Shown in pieces: positions 1 through 8,179 of a DNA stretch of 64,000 bases (position 1 is its first letter; every line of letters starts with the position of its first letter). Made by a program: the position numbers and the translations under genes. The stretch is from 3-1-20CM-4-69-9 sp963833655 (lineage in GTDB: Bacteria > Actinomycetota > Thermoleophilia > Gaiellales > Gaiellaceae). The notes under the pieces were generated by a model. It had not been told where the DNA came from. It saw only the letters and a list, made by a program, of their open reading frames with translations, and did not search any database. The stretch is from NCBI GenBank assembly GCA_963833655.1, contig CAWHYL010000005.1, positions 558,001 through 622,000 of the forward strand, read 5' to 3'.

Positions 1-803
1 ACGTAGATGCGGAGGCGGTGTCCTTCGCGAACGAGCGCGTCGCCGTGCTCCGGACGCACGCCGAGGAGCATCTGGAACTCGTACTCGTCGTGCGCGAGGC
101 CGCGCTCGGCGACGATCCGCCGCGCCTGGTCGAGCAGCCACTCGTCGTGCGTCGCGATCCCGACGTACGACCCTCCGTCGAGCAACGCCTCGAGCGCGCT
201 GACGTATGACGCCCGCACGGCCTCGTACTCCTGGTACGCGAGGTCGGGCGGCTCGAGGTAGATCCCCTTGCAGAGCCGCACGCTGGGCTTCAGGTCGGCG
301 AGCGCCGCGATGTCGGCCGCCGTCCGCCGCAGGGTCGCCTGCAGCACGACGCCGACGTTTTCGCGCCCTTCCTCGCGCAGCTCGCGATAGAGCCGCAGCG
401 TCTCGTCGGTCGTCGACGAGTCCTCCATGTCGATCCGGACGAAGTTCCCGCGTGACGCGGCGTCTTCGACGACCGTCCGTAAGTTGTCGCGGCAGAGCTC
501 GTAGTCGAGCTTCAGCCCGAGCGCCGTCAGCTTGACGCTCACGCCGGAGTCGAGCCCGCACCGCTCGATATCGGCGAACACGTCCAGATAGGCGCGGACG
601 ATCGCGGCCGCCTCCTCCTCGGTCGTGATCTCCTCTCCGAGGACGTCGATCGTCGCGACCTTTCCCTCGGCGTTGAGATGTCGCACCGTCTCGCGCGCGT
701 CCTTCAGCTCGGCTCCGGCGATGTAGCGCTCGGAGAGCTTCCGCACGACCGGCCTCGGCACGGCGGGGAGCAGGCGGACGATCGCACGGTCGAAGATCGC
801 CAC
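1..803 (-). CDS. Proline dehydrogenase (3' end cut by window edge)
   Basis: FAD-dependent oxidation of L-proline to 1-pyrroline-5-carboxylate, the first step of proline catabolism. About 267 residues are visible from GTG at 803. Family landmarks in order: SVKLTALGLKLD, a FVRIDMEDSS strand, VLQATLRRT, RLCKGIYLEP, GIATHDEWL and EFQMLLGVRPEHGDAL, ending in HRLRIYV just before the final conserved segment. Stand-alone PRODH is usually about 300 residues, so only 30-40 are missing; there is no room to tell whether a P5C dehydrogenase gene follows. It lies 11 bp downstream of a methyltransferase gene on the same strand, so co-transcription is likely. The family call is firm. Confidence 0.9.
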   Translation of the reverse strand, partial: MAIFDRAIVRLLPAVPRPVVRKLSERYIAGAELKDARETVRHLNAEGKVATIDVLGEEITTEEEAAAIVRAYLDVFADIERCGLDSGVSVKLTALGLKLDYELCRDNLRTVVEDAASRGNFVRIDMEDSSTTDETLRLYRELREEGRENVGVVLQATLRRTAADIAALADLKPSVRLCKGIYLEPPDLAYQEYEAVRASYVSALEALLDGGSYVGIATHDEWLLDQARRIVAERGLAHDEYEFQMLLGVRPEHGDALVREGHRLRIY

Positions 804-814
804 GGGCGGCGATT

Positions 815-1435
815 CTACGGCCGCGCCGCGAGGAGCTGGGCGCCGTCGGCCACGCGCCGCACCTCGACGTCGCGGAAGCCCGCCGCGCGCGCATGCGCCC
901 CGAGCTCGTGATCCTCGTAGAAGCGTCCGCGGGTCGCGAGCGGGTAGGGCGCGGCAGGCGTCCCCTTCAGCTCGGGCGGAGTCGTGAGCACTGCGACCCG
1001 ACCGCGCTCCGGATCGACGACGCGACGGAATTCGCCCAGGGCTGCAACAGGGTCCGAAAAGAAGAAGAACGCGACGATCGACGAGACGGCTGTGAAGCTG
1101 CCCTGCGCGAAGGGCAGGTTGTCTGCCGAGGCATGGACGATCGGCGCGCGTCCCTTCGTGACCCGTCGCGCGAGGTGCACCATGTCCCGGCTGTGGTCGA
1201 CGCCGACGGCCCCGCAGCCGGTCGCGAGCGCGCGACGTAGGAAGACGCCGCCGCCGCAGCCGACGTCGAGCAGCTCATCGTCTGGCGTGAGCTGGAGCGC
1301 ATCGAGCACTGGCTCCCAGGCGAACGAATGGATGTCGTCGGCGCCGTACGTCTCGCGCGCTTTGCGGCCGCTCGGTCGCCGCGCGACACGGTCGACCATC
1401 CGGTCGAGCCGCCAGTCGCGGATCCGCTGCAGCAC
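815..1435 (-). CDS. Class I SAM-dependent methyltransferase
   Basis: A 206-residue protein with the SAM-binding motif I LLDVGCGGGVF near residue 57, an acidic residue after the second strand (GVDHSRDMV) and a typical SADNLPFAQGSF post-motif, as in the Methyltransf_11 group. The substrate cannot be read from the sequence. The GTG start at 1435 shares one base with the TAG stop of the upstream small gene (TAGTG), a sign of translational coupling. Proline dehydrogenase follows after 11 bp. Small-molecule methylation is likely; no metabolic link to proline is evident. Confidence 0.8.
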   Translation of the reverse strand: MLQRIRDWRLDRMVDRVARRPSGRKARETYGADDIHSFAWEPVLDALQLTPDDELLDVGCGGGVFLRRALATGCGAVGVDHSRDMVHLARRVTKGRAPIVHASADNLPFAQGSFTAVSSIVAFFFFSDPVAALGEFRRVVDPERGRVAVLTTPPELKGTPAAPYPLATRGRFYEDHELGAHARAAGFRDVEVRRVADGAQLLAARP

Positions 1436-1740
1436 TACCGCTCGCGCATGAACCCCTGGCGGGCCGCGCTGACGAGCGCGACCGCTTCGGGGAAGAGCAC
1501 GCGCATGGCGTCGCGCAGTGCGATCGCCTGCTCGTCGGCGCTGCCCTGCACCTGCATCTGAGAGAGCGCCGCGCCGGTCAGCTCGACGGCGGTGTTCAGC
1601 GTCAGCGTCGCGAACTGCTCCCGCTGCGCCTCCTGCACCGTCTCCGCCTGCTGCTCGGCGAACTCGCGGAGGCCGCGGAGGAGGTCTTCCGGGTCGCCGC
1701 CCATCGGGAAACCGAAACTGCCTTCCATGCCGTCAAGCAT
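1435..1740 (-). CDS. Hypothetical protein, about 101 residues
   Basis: Not recognised. From ATG 1740 the protein begins MLDGMEGSFGFPMGG and then becomes a helical, Gln/Glu/Ala-rich stretch (DLLRGLREFAEQQAETVQEAQ) without Cys or membrane segments; a second ATG at 1728 is equally possible. It is the first gene of a probable three-gene minus-strand unit, coupled to the methyltransferase through a one-base stop/start overlap. It diverges from a membrane protein gene with fewer than 45 bp between the start codons, so promoters must be compact or overlapping. The helical content suggests a small cytosolic partner protein, but this is a guess. Confidence 0.6.
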   Translation of the reverse strand: MLDGMEGSFGFPMGGDPEDLLRGLREFAEQQAETVQEAQREQFATLTLNTAVELTGAALSQMQVQGSADEQAIALRDAMRVLFPEAVALVSAARQGFMRER

Positions 1741-1780
1741 AGGCACTACTGTCGAGTCCGTGGAGCGCCCTGCGGCGCGG

Positions 1781-2689
1781 ATGGATCCGCCGAACGTCCT
1801 GTGGTCCTTCGGCGCCTTCACGCTCGGCTTCGCCGTCTACGAGCTGATCGAGACGATGCCCCCGAGCCAGAGCGGGCTCTGGATCCTGCTGACCGCGCTG
1901 GGCTTGATCGCCGGCTTCGCAGCCGGGGCGGCCGTGCTGCTGCGCCGCGGCTCGTGGGTTCCCGGCGGCCTCGCGGCAGCGCTCGCGGTCTCGGTCTTCC
2001 CGGCGGTTGCGGTCGCGTTCCTCGAGCTCGTCGGCGTCTGGCCGGGCGACTCGGTGCTCGAGCCGCTCCAGGGGTTCAACGGCTACGCCTTCGGCGTCGC
2101 GGTCGCGTGCACGCTCGTCGGGCTCGGAGCGTGGTGGCTGACGCGCTTCCCGTTCGTCCTCGCCGTCGCCTGTGGCGCCGTCCTCGTGTCGGCGCAGCTG
2201 CTGACACCGTCATTCGCCGAGAGCCCGAGCGGCGACGCGCGGACGGCGACGGCGGTCGTGGCGGGTGCGGTGCTCTTCGTCGTCGGCGTCGTCGTGGACG
2301 GATTCGCCCGTCGCCGCGAAGCGTTCTGGTTCGAGGTGCTCGGGCTCTTCAGCGTCGCGGCCGGCCTCGTCTACTTCACCGTCGAGCCGGGCGGTGACAC
2401 GCTGCGCGGCTGGATCCCGATGCTGCTCGGGGGCGCGTTCCTGCTCGTCGCGTCTGCGCCGGCCGGCCGCGCCAGCTGGGCCGTCTACGGCGTCTTCGGC
2501 ACGTACGCCGCGGTCGTGCACTTCCTGGTCGAGAAGCTGAACGAGCGCCGCTGGCCGTTCGCGCTGGCGCTGATCGCGCTAGCGCTCGCCATCGTCGCGC
2601 TCGGCATGGCGCAGCAGCGTTACGGCCGCAACCGGAACGGGTCTAGCGGAACATCCCTTGCTCCAGCCACGCGCCGCCGTCGACGGTGA
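1781..2689 (+). CDS. Polytopic membrane protein of unknown function
   Basis: About 302 residues with eight to ten hydrophobic segments rich in Ala, Val, Leu and Gly separated by short polar turns (for example FGAFTLGFAVYELIE, TALGLIAGFAAGAAVLL and AVAVAFLELVGVW). No catalytic motif or transporter signature was recognised, and there is no signal peptide beyond the first membrane helix. ATG 1781 is used; an in-frame GTG at 1760 is an alternative and neither has a clear ribosome binding site. The 3' end overlaps the convergent dehydrogenase gene by 47 bp. Real coding is supported by uninterrupted hydrophobic periodicity along the whole frame. Confidence 0.65.
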   Translation: MDPPNVLWSFGAFTLGFAVYELIETMPPSQSGLWILLTALGLIAGFAAGAAVLLRRGSWVPGGLAAALAVSVFPAVAVAFLELVGVWPGDSVLEPLQGFNGYAFGVAVACTLVGLGAWWLTRFPFVLAVACGAVLVSAQLLTPSFAESPSGDARTATAVVAGAVLFVVGVVVDGFARRREAFWFEVLGLFSVAAGLVYFTVEPGGDTLRGWIPMLLGGAFLLVASAPAGRASWAVYGVFGTYAAVVHFLVEKLNERRWPFALALIALALAIVALGMAQQRYGRNRNGSSGTSLAPATRRRRR

Positions 2690-3418
2690 GGACGTCGCCG
2701 GTGACGTAGCCCGAGTAGTCGCTGACGAGATACGTGCACGCGTTCGCGACGTCGGTCTCCGTGCCGAAGCGGGCGAGCGGGAGGCGCGCGACGATGCGCT
2801 CTCGCATCTCCTCCGTCGGCCACAGCCGCTCGCGCGTCTCGGCGGTGTCGACGGGGCCGGGTGAGATGGCGTTGACTCGGATCCCGTGCTGCGCCCACTC
2901 CACGGCGAGCGTGCGCGTGAGATTGACGACACCGGCCTTCGCGGCCGCGGAGTGAGCCGTGCCCGGCCCGCCCGTCCAGGCGTAGCTCGCCACGATGTTG
3001 ACGATCTGCGCATTGTCGCCGCCGCGCTCGATCACGCGCCGCGCGAGCTCGCGCGAGCAGTAGAAGGTCCCGTCGAGGACGGTCCCGGCGACGGCGCGCC
3101 AGCCGTTCGGCGACAGCTCCTCCGCACGCACGTGGAAGTTCCCGGCGGCGTTGTTCACGAGCGTCGTGATCGGCCCGAGCTCAGCCTCCGCGACGTCGAA
3201 CGCCGCGGCGACCGCGTTCGGCTCGCGCACGTCGGCGGGAACGGCGACGCCCTCTGCGAGCTGCGCAACCGTCTCCTCGAGCACGTGGCGCCGCCGCCCG
3301 AGCACGGCGACCTTCGCACCGAGGCGCCCCAGCTCGAGCGCCATCGCCCTGCCGAGCCCGCTGCCGCCGCCGGTGACGAGCGCGACGCGCCCCGCCGAGT
3401 GATCCCTCGGCGAGCATC
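2643..3418 (-). CDS. Short-chain dehydrogenase, 2,4-dienoyl-CoA-reductase-like; apparent frameshift near the start
   Basis: NAD(P)-dependent SDR. The open frame from ATG 3344 lacks the cofactor glycine motif, but the 14 codons before it in the same frame read VALVTGGGSGLGRA, the expected TGxxxGxG, with no start codon before an in-frame stop. An ATG at 3418, overlapping the upstream TGA as TGATG, opens the neighbouring frame (MLAEGSLGG). Removing one base from the four-base run at 3390-3393 joins the two, so a single-base insertion, real or a sequencing error, is likely. Later motifs: LVNNAAGNF; AHSAAAKAGV in place of YxxxK, as in 2,4-dienoyl-CoA reductases; and NAISPGPVDT. A role in unsaturated acyl-CoA oxidation is inferred. 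Confidence 0.75.
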
Positions 3419-3815
3419 AGGTGAGCTCGAGCTTGTAGTGCTGCTCGACGTCACGGGTGAGCTCCTCGACGGCGGGCAGGGCCGCCGCGATGCTGCTGTC
3501 GCCGCCGATCGAGTCGAGATACGGGAGCGAGGCGAGCCGCGGGGCCTCGGCGACCTGCTCCGCCGCCTCCTCCGCGACCTCGACCAGCGCGGCGATCGAC
3601 GCAGCCTCGCGCACGCGTGCGCGGTCGCTGACCGGTACGCCGTCGGCGTCGAGCGCGAGCCACTGCTGGTTGCCCTCGCCGTCGGCGAACGCACAGAGGT
3701 ACAGGCGCTGGCCGACTGCAGACTCGACCGGCAGCACGGCGACGACGTGCTGTCCCGGCACGCGGTGCTGCGCGGCGATTCCCGCGACGCGGCTGACGTC
3801 CTCGCTCAGGGACAC
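3417..3815 (-). CDS. Hypothetical protein, 132 residues
   Basis: Not recognised. The protein starts at GTG 3815 (SLSEDVSRVAG), has a central beta-rich part (GQHVVAVLPVESA, QRLYLCAFADGEG, QWLALDADG) and a helical acidic C-terminus (IAALVEVAEEAAEQVAEA, ELTRDVEQHYKLELT). There are no metal-binding clusters, signal peptide or membrane helix. Its TGA stop overlaps the presumed ATG of the dehydrogenase gene (TGATG), so the two are probably translated together. It diverges from the menG-like gene, with 23 bp between starts, so the promoters overlap. Cytosolic location is likely. Confidence 0.6.
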   Translation of the reverse strand: MSLSEDVSRVAGIAAQHRVPGQHVVAVLPVESAVGQRLYLCAFADGEGNQQWLALDADGVPVSDRARVREAASIAALVEVAEEAAEQVAEAPRLASLPYLDSIGGDSSIAAALPAVEELTRDVEQHYKLELT

Positions 3816-3838
3816 CGGACGAGCATAGACTCGCCCTC

Positions 3839-4528
3839 GTGGGAGGAGCCGTCTCCGCGCGGGCGCTCTTCGCCCCGCTCGGGCCGACATACGACCGCAC
3901 GGCGGCACTGCTGTCGTTCGGACAGGATCCGCGCTGGCGACGCTTCCTCGTCTCGCGAACCGAAGCCGGCTCCGGCGCGACCGTGCTCGATGTCGCGACG
4001 GGCACAGGAGCCGTGGCGCGCGAGCTGCTCGCCCAGAAGGGGTGCACGGTCGTCGGGCTCGATCAGAGTCCCCAGATGCTCGCCGAGGCCCGCCGCCGCC
4101 TGCCTGCCGACGTCGAGCTGGTCGAGGCGAGCGCGGAGCAGCTCCCCTTCCCCGACGCGGCCTTCGACGCGCTGACGTTCACGTACCTGCTGCGCTACGT
4201 GGAGGACCCGGCCGCGGTGCTGCGCGAGCTGGCGCGTGTCGTGCGGCCGGGCGGGACTGTCGCGGGGCTCGAGTTCGCCGTTCCCCACGGGCTGTGGCGC
4301 CCGCTGTGGGAGCTGTACGTGCGCGTCGGGCTCCCGGCGGCGGGACGTCTCATCTCACGGGGCTGGGCCGACGTCGGCGACTTCCTCGGGCCGAACATCC
4401 GCGATTTCTACGAGCGCTACCCGGAGCATCGCCTGCTCGAGCTCTGGTCGGACGCGGGCATCCGCGAGGTCCGCGCGCGCCGGTTGAGCCTCGGCGGTGG
4501 GATCGTCACGTGGGGCCACCGCGCGTGA
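3839..4528 (+). CDS. menG: Demethylmenaquinone methyltransferase-like (UbiE/MenG family)
   Basis: A 229-residue SAM methyltransferase starting at GTG 3839. The N-terminus has the UbiE-type element LGPTYDRTAALLSFGQDPRWRR; then come motif I VLDVATGTGAVARELL, GLDQSPQMLAEAR, the EASAEQLPFPDAAFDALTF strand and VVRPGGTVAGLEF. It would transfer a methyl group to demethylmenaquinone in the last step of menaquinone synthesis, at the membrane face. The next gene overlaps by four bases (GTGA) and encodes a UbiA-like membrane protein, which supports a quinone or prenyl-lipid context. A general C-methyltransferase of the same family cannot be excluded. Confidence 0.7.
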   Translation: MGGAVSARALFAPLGPTYDRTAALLSFGQDPRWRRFLVSRTEAGSGATVLDVATGTGAVARELLAQKGCTVVGLDQSPQMLAEARRRLPADVELVEASAEQLPFPDAAFDALTFTYLLRYVEDPAAVLRELARVVRPGGTVAGLEFAVPHGLWRPLWELYVRVGLPAAGRLISRGWADVGDFLGPNIRDFYERYPEHRLLELWSDAGIREVRARRLSLGGGIVTWGHRA

Positions 4529-5208
4529 GCGCGACGACGCGCCCCGCCTTCTACGCACTGGCGCCGGGCGGCTGGCGCGACTACGTCACGCTCCTCCATC
4601 CGCCCTACACGGCCTGGCACCTGTCGTACGTCGTTCTCGGCGCGGCGATCGCGCCGCACTGGCGTCCGGGCGTCCTCGGCCTCGCGCTCGCGGCGTTCTT
4701 CCTCGGGATGGGCGTCGGCGCGCACGCCCTCGACGAGCTGCAGGGCCGGCCGCTGCAAACGCGGATCGGGACGCGGATGCTGCTCCTGCTGGCGACGCTG
4801 TCGCTGCTCGGCGCCGCGGCGATCGGCATCGTCACGGCCGTCTACACGAGCCTCGGCCTGCTCGTCTTCGTCGCGGTCGGCTCGTTCATCGCCGTCGCGT
4901 ACAACCTCGAGCTGTTCGGCGGCCGCGTCCACGGGACGTTGTGGTTCGCGCTCGGCTGGGGCGCGCTGCCTGTGCTCGCGACGTACTTCGCAGCCGCGGA
5001 GACGATCCGCGCGGAGGCCGTCGTCGCCGCGATCTTCGCCGCGCTCGTCAGCTGGACGCAGCGGGTGCTTTCCACGCCCGTGCGCGTCCAACGCCGACAG
5101 GAGGGCGCGCTCAAGGCGGACGGGAAGCAGGCCGAGCTGGCCTTGCGCATCCTCTCGGCCGCCATGGTCGCGCTCGCCGTCGCCCTCGTCCTCGTCCGCG
5201 TAACCTGA
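4525..5208 (+). CDS. Integral membrane protein, distant UbiA-like fold suspected
   Basis: A 227-residue protein starting at GTG 4525 inside the menG stop (GTGA). About six membrane helices alternate with conserved-looking polar loops: LHPPYTAWHLSYVVLGA (24-40), GVGAHALDELQGRPLQTRIG (64-82) and VAYNLELFGGRVHGTLWF (124-141). Position and character of these loops recall the two substrate loops of UbiA prenyltransferases, but the Asp-rich NDxxDxxxD motif is reduced to a lone D70-E71. The function is unknown; a prenyl-lipid enzyme or its inactive relative is an inference from topology and from the menG neighbour. Confidence 0.6.
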   Translation: MSATTRPAFYALAPGGWRDYVTLLHPPYTAWHLSYVVLGAAIAPHWRPGVLGLALAAFFLGMGVGAHALDELQGRPLQTRIGTRMLLLLATLSLLGAAAIGIVTAVYTSLGLLVFVAVGSFIAVAYNLELFGGRVHGTLWFALGWGALPVLATYFAAAETIRAEAVVAAIFAALVSWTQRVLSTPVRVQRRQEGALKADGKQAELALRILSAAMVALAVALVLVRVT

Positions 5209-5212
5209 CGCC

Positions 5213-6538
5213 GTGGACCTCGTCGCGATCGCGCAGATCGTTTTCGCCGTCACGGCCGTCGTGACGGCGGCGTCGCTCGTCGCCGCCGCATACGACCGCG
5301 CAAGCCGGCGCGTCCTCCTCTGGCTCGCGTTCGCGATCGGCGCTGCGGCCGTGGCGGCCTGGGTCGCGTTCGTGTGGCGACGCGACGCGGCGATCGCCGT
5401 CGCCGCGGGAGGGATGACGCTCGCGTTCGCTGCTGAGCTACTCGCGGTGAGAGTCGGTGACCTGCTGCGCGCGGCCGGCCGCGTCGACGAGCAGCTCGCC
5501 CGCGCGCAGTCGCGGCTGCACTCGCTCGTCGCCCGCGAGGCCGAGGAGCGGACGGCAGAGCTCGAGCGCCTGCTCGCACGCGCACGAGCGGACTCGGCCT
5601 CGATGCTCATCGAGCAGGAGCGGAAGATCGCGGAGGAGCGGCGGGCGGCCGCCGCCGAGCGGTCACGCGCGGCCGTTGACGAGCTCGGAGAGGCGCTCGT
5701 GAAGGCGCAGCGTCAGGTCGAGGCGCGCTTCCACGCCTGGACCGACGACCTCGAGCGCGCGCAGAACGCGGTCGTCGATCACCTGGCACAGCTCGCGCAG
5801 CGCCAGAAGCAGTTGATCTCGGAGGCGGAAGCGCGGATCGCCGCAGACGCGGAGCGGCTCGAAGCAGAGAGCGAGCAGCAGCGCGCCGGGCTCGTCCGCT
5901 TGCGGGACGACCTCGCGCGCGCAACGCAGGAAGCGGTGACCGGCGGCTCGTCGGAGCTCGACGGCTTCGCGTCCGAGCGCCGCCGCGCGCTCGACGAGCT
6001 CAACGAGCGCATGCGGCGGCGAGAGCGGCAGCTCGCGGAGCTGATCGAACGCGAGGAGACGGAAGCGATGCGCCGCATCCAGGCCGGCTTCGCGGACGTC
6101 GAGCGGAAGCAGGTCGAGCAGCTGGAGCGGATCCTGGCGCGCGCTACGACGAGTTACTCAGACGCCGCAGCCCAGCAGTTCGCCGACACGGTGCGCAGCA
6201 CGCGCGAAGGTGCGGCAACCCGCCTGTCGCGCGAGCTCGACCGCTCCGTGCAGGCGTTCGTCCGCGAGGCACAAACGGTGCTCGGAGAGCGGCTCGCGCA
6301 GGTCGGCGACGCCGGCGCACAACGGCTCGAGCGCCGCCTCACCGAGGTGACCGAGCGGCTCGAGCGCCAGCGTGACGAGGCGATCGGGAACTTCGAGAGC
6401 CGGCTGACGCAGGCGGAGCAGGATTTGCGGCGGCGCCTCGACACGCTCGCGGCCGATGCCGAGGCCGAGCGGGCCGTGCTCGAGGCACGGCTGCAGGAGC
6501 TCGCGCGCAAGATCGACGAGCCGCTTACACGGCGCTAA
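5213..6538 (+). CDS. Membrane-anchored long coiled-coil protein
   Basis: 441 residues starting at GTG 5213, four bases after the previous gene. Residues 1-85 contain three hydrophobic helices. From about residue 90 the sequence is almost pure charged heptad-like helix rich in Arg, Glu, Ala and Leu (for example LARAQSRLHSLVAREAEER, MRRRERQLAELIEREETEA and RLSRELDRSVQAFVREAQ) to the C-terminal end. There is no enzymatic motif. The layout suggests a cytoplasmic coiled coil tethered to the membrane, perhaps a scaffold or cytoskeletal element. It may be co-transcribed with the menG pair. The family is not recognised. Confidence 0.7.
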   Translation: MDLVAIAQIVFAVTAVVTAASLVAAAYDRASRRVLLWLAFAIGAAAVAAWVAFVWRRDAAIAVAAGGMTLAFAAELLAVRVGDLLRAAGRVDEQLARAQSRLHSLVAREAEERTAELERLLARARADSASMLIEQERKIAEERRAAAAERSRAAVDELGEALVKAQRQVEARFHAWTDDLERAQNAVVDHLAQLAQRQKQLISEAEARIAADAERLEAESEQQRAGLVRLRDDLARATQEAVTGGSSELDGFASERRRALDELNERMRRRERQLAELIEREETEAMRRIQAGFADVERKQVEQLERILARATTSYSDAAAQQFADTVRSTREGAATRLSRELDRSVQAFVREAQTVLGERLAQVGDAGAQRLERRLTEVTERLERQRDEAIGNFESRLTQAEQDLRRRLDTLAADAEAERAVLEARLQELARKIDEPLTRR

Positions 6539-6601
6539 CAACCGTTTTCGAACCAACAAACCGGGGGAGGGTTCGTCTAGGAAAGGGCGAATCGGCAGAC
6601 C

Positions 6602-6805
6602 GTGAGCGAGACGACCGAAATCATCGAACCGAACGGCGGCGAGAGCTCGAAGGTGGAGAGCTGGCGGTTGCACGTGCTGATCGAGGCCGGTTATCCGCTG
6701 CCGCTCGCGGAGCGCCTGGCCGGCAGCGACGCCGACCTGCACCGCGCGGTCGAGCTCGTCGGTCGAGGCTGCGCTCCCGAGACTGCGGTCGAGATCCTCG
6801 TCTGA
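6602..6805 (+). CDS. Small acidic helical protein, 67 residues
   Basis: Starts at GTG 6602 after a purine-rich GGAAAGGGCG element. After a polar tail of about 18 residues comes a compact helical part: RLHVLIEAGYPLPLAERLA, SDADLHRAVELVGRGC and APETAVEILV. The three-helix pattern with LIEAGYPLPLAERLA resembles small stand-alone helical modules (UBA-like in shape) but no family is claimed. It sits 43 bp before xseA on the same strand. Coding is supported by the SD-like site and the compact amphipathic pattern; the function is unknown. Confidence 0.6.
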   Translation: MSETTEIIEPNGGESSKVESWRLHVLIEAGYPLPLAERLAGSDADLHRAVELVGRGCAPETAVEILV

Positions 6806-6848
6806 TTCGTAACCTGGCCGTCACTCACGCCGGGCATACGATCCCGGG

Positions 6849-7985
6849 GTGAAGGTCGAGGCGATCCAGTACGGCGACCGCAAGGTCTATTCGGTTGCGT
6901 CGTTCAACCGCGGCGTCGCCGACTGGCTGAGCCGTCTGCCGACGATCTGGGTGGAGGGCGAGGTGACCGAACTGCGACGGAATGCACGCTGGCAGTCCGT
7001 GTTCTTCACGCTCAAGGATCCGAGCGACGGGGCGTGCCTCGGCGTCACGATCGCGCGCTCGCGCTTCGACGCGCTGCGGCTCGACCTCGGCGACGGGGAG
7101 CGGGCGCACGTGTTCGGGCGACCAGAGCTGTTCGAGGCAAAAGGCGACTTCCGGATGCGTGCGCTCTCGATCGAGCGGTTCGGTCTCGGCGATCACCTCG
7201 CGGCGCTCGAACGGCTCAAGAAGAAGCTCGCCGCGGAGGGCGTCTTCGAGCGCAAGCGGGCGCTGCCGTTCATGCCGAGACGCATCGGGCTGGTGACGGG
7301 GAACGACGCCGCTGCGAAGCGCGACGTGCTGGCGACAATCGCCGCCCGCTTTCCTGCCGCGCGCATCGTCGTCGCCGAGACATATGTGCAGGGCCCCTTT
7401 GCGGCGACGGCGATGGTCGAGGCGCTGCGCGACGTGTGCGCGGCTCCCGAGGTCGACGTCGTCGTGCTCGCGCGCGGTGGCGGCAGCTTCGAGGACCTGC
7501 TGCCGTTCAGCGACGAGCGCTTGGTGCGCGCGGTCGCGACATGTCCGGTGGCGGTCGTGTCCGCCGTCGGCCACGAGCAGGACACGCCGTTGTGTGACCT
7601 AGCCGCCGATGCGCGCGCGTCGACGCCGACGGCCGCCGCGCGGCTTGTCGTTCCCGACGCCGCCGAGCTGGTGAATCGGCTCGACCGCTCGCGGGCTGCG
7701 TTGGCGCGCGGCGCCCGCGGTGTGCTCGAGCGCCGGCGTCAGCGGCTCGGGCAGGCTCACGAGCGGCTGCGGCGCGCACCCGCGCTGACGGTCGAGCGGA
7801 AGCGCGCGCGGCTCGAGCACTCCGCCGGTCGTCTTCGCGCACTCTCGCCGCGCGCGACGCTGCAGCGCGGCTATGCGATCGTGCGAAACGACGACGGAAT
7901 CGTCCGGTCTGCGGCTGCGGTGTCCTCGGGCGATGCAATCGACGTCGAGGTCGCCGAGGGCCGCTTCGGGGCGCGCGTCGAGTGA
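6849..7985 (+). CDS. xseA: Exodeoxyribonuclease VII large subunit
   Basis: Catalytic subunit of exonuclease VII, which degrades single-stranded DNA from either end to oligonucleotides in repair. 378 residues from GTG 6849. The N-terminal OB-fold (SVASFNRGVADWLSRLP, WVEGEVTELRRN, VFFTLKDPSDGACLGV) is followed by the catalytic core PRRIGLVTGNDAAAKRDVL, VYVQGP-type AETYVQGPFAA, VVVLARGGGSFEDLLPF, AVVSAVGHEQDTPLCDLAAD and RASTPTAAA. The C-terminal coiled-coil stalk and TLQRGYAIVRNDDG end are present but short. The stop overlaps the xseB start by four bases (GTGA), the usual xseAB arrangement. Confidence 0.95.
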   Translation: MKVEAIQYGDRKVYSVASFNRGVADWLSRLPTIWVEGEVTELRRNARWQSVFFTLKDPSDGACLGVTIARSRFDALRLDLGDGERAHVFGRPELFEAKGDFRMRALSIERFGLGDHLAALERLKKKLAAEGVFERKRALPFMPRRIGLVTGNDAAAKRDVLATIAARFPAARIVVAETYVQGPFAATAMVEALRDVCAAPEVDVVVLARGGGSFEDLLPFSDERLVRAVATCPVAVVSAVGHEQDTPLCDLAADARASTPTAAARLVVPDAAELVNRLDRSRAALARGARGVLERRRQRLGQAHERLRRAPALTVERKRARLEHSAGRLRALSPRATLQRGYAIVRNDDGIVRSAAAVSSGDAIDVEVAEGRFGARVE

Positions 7986-8179
7986 CGTTCGAAGAGGCGC
8001 AGCGCGAGCTGGAGCAGATCGTCGAGCGGCTCGAGCGCGGCGACGCCGGTCTCGACGAGGCGATCAAGCTCTGGGAGCGAGGGGAAGAGCTCTACAAGCA
8101 CTGCGTCGGGCAGCTCGACGCCGCGCAGGGCAAGATCGAGGAGCTAGTCCGGCGCGCAGAGTCGGCCAAGCCGGCGTAG
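7982..8179 (+). CDS. xseB: Exodeoxyribonuclease VII small subunit
   Basis: 65 residues starting at GTG 7982, coupled to xseA through GTGA. The typical XseB pattern is complete: TFEEAQRELEQIVERLERG, DAGLDEAIKLWERGEELYKHC, and a last helix LDAAQGKIEELVRRAE. Several copies of this helical subunit wrap the stalk of the large subunit in known exonuclease VII. The 3' end overlaps the convergent glycerate kinase gene by 36 bp. The assignment is secure from sequence and context. Confidence 0.93.
   Translation: MTFEEAQRELEQIVERLERGDAGLDEAIKLWERGEELYKHCVGQLDAAQGKIEELVRRAESAKPA

Noticed and set aside
3413..3419. Selenocysteine UGA read-through at the in-frame TGA before the SDR
   Set aside because: The TGA is the stop of the upstream gene and the missing start is better explained by a one-base shift in the adjacent four-base run.
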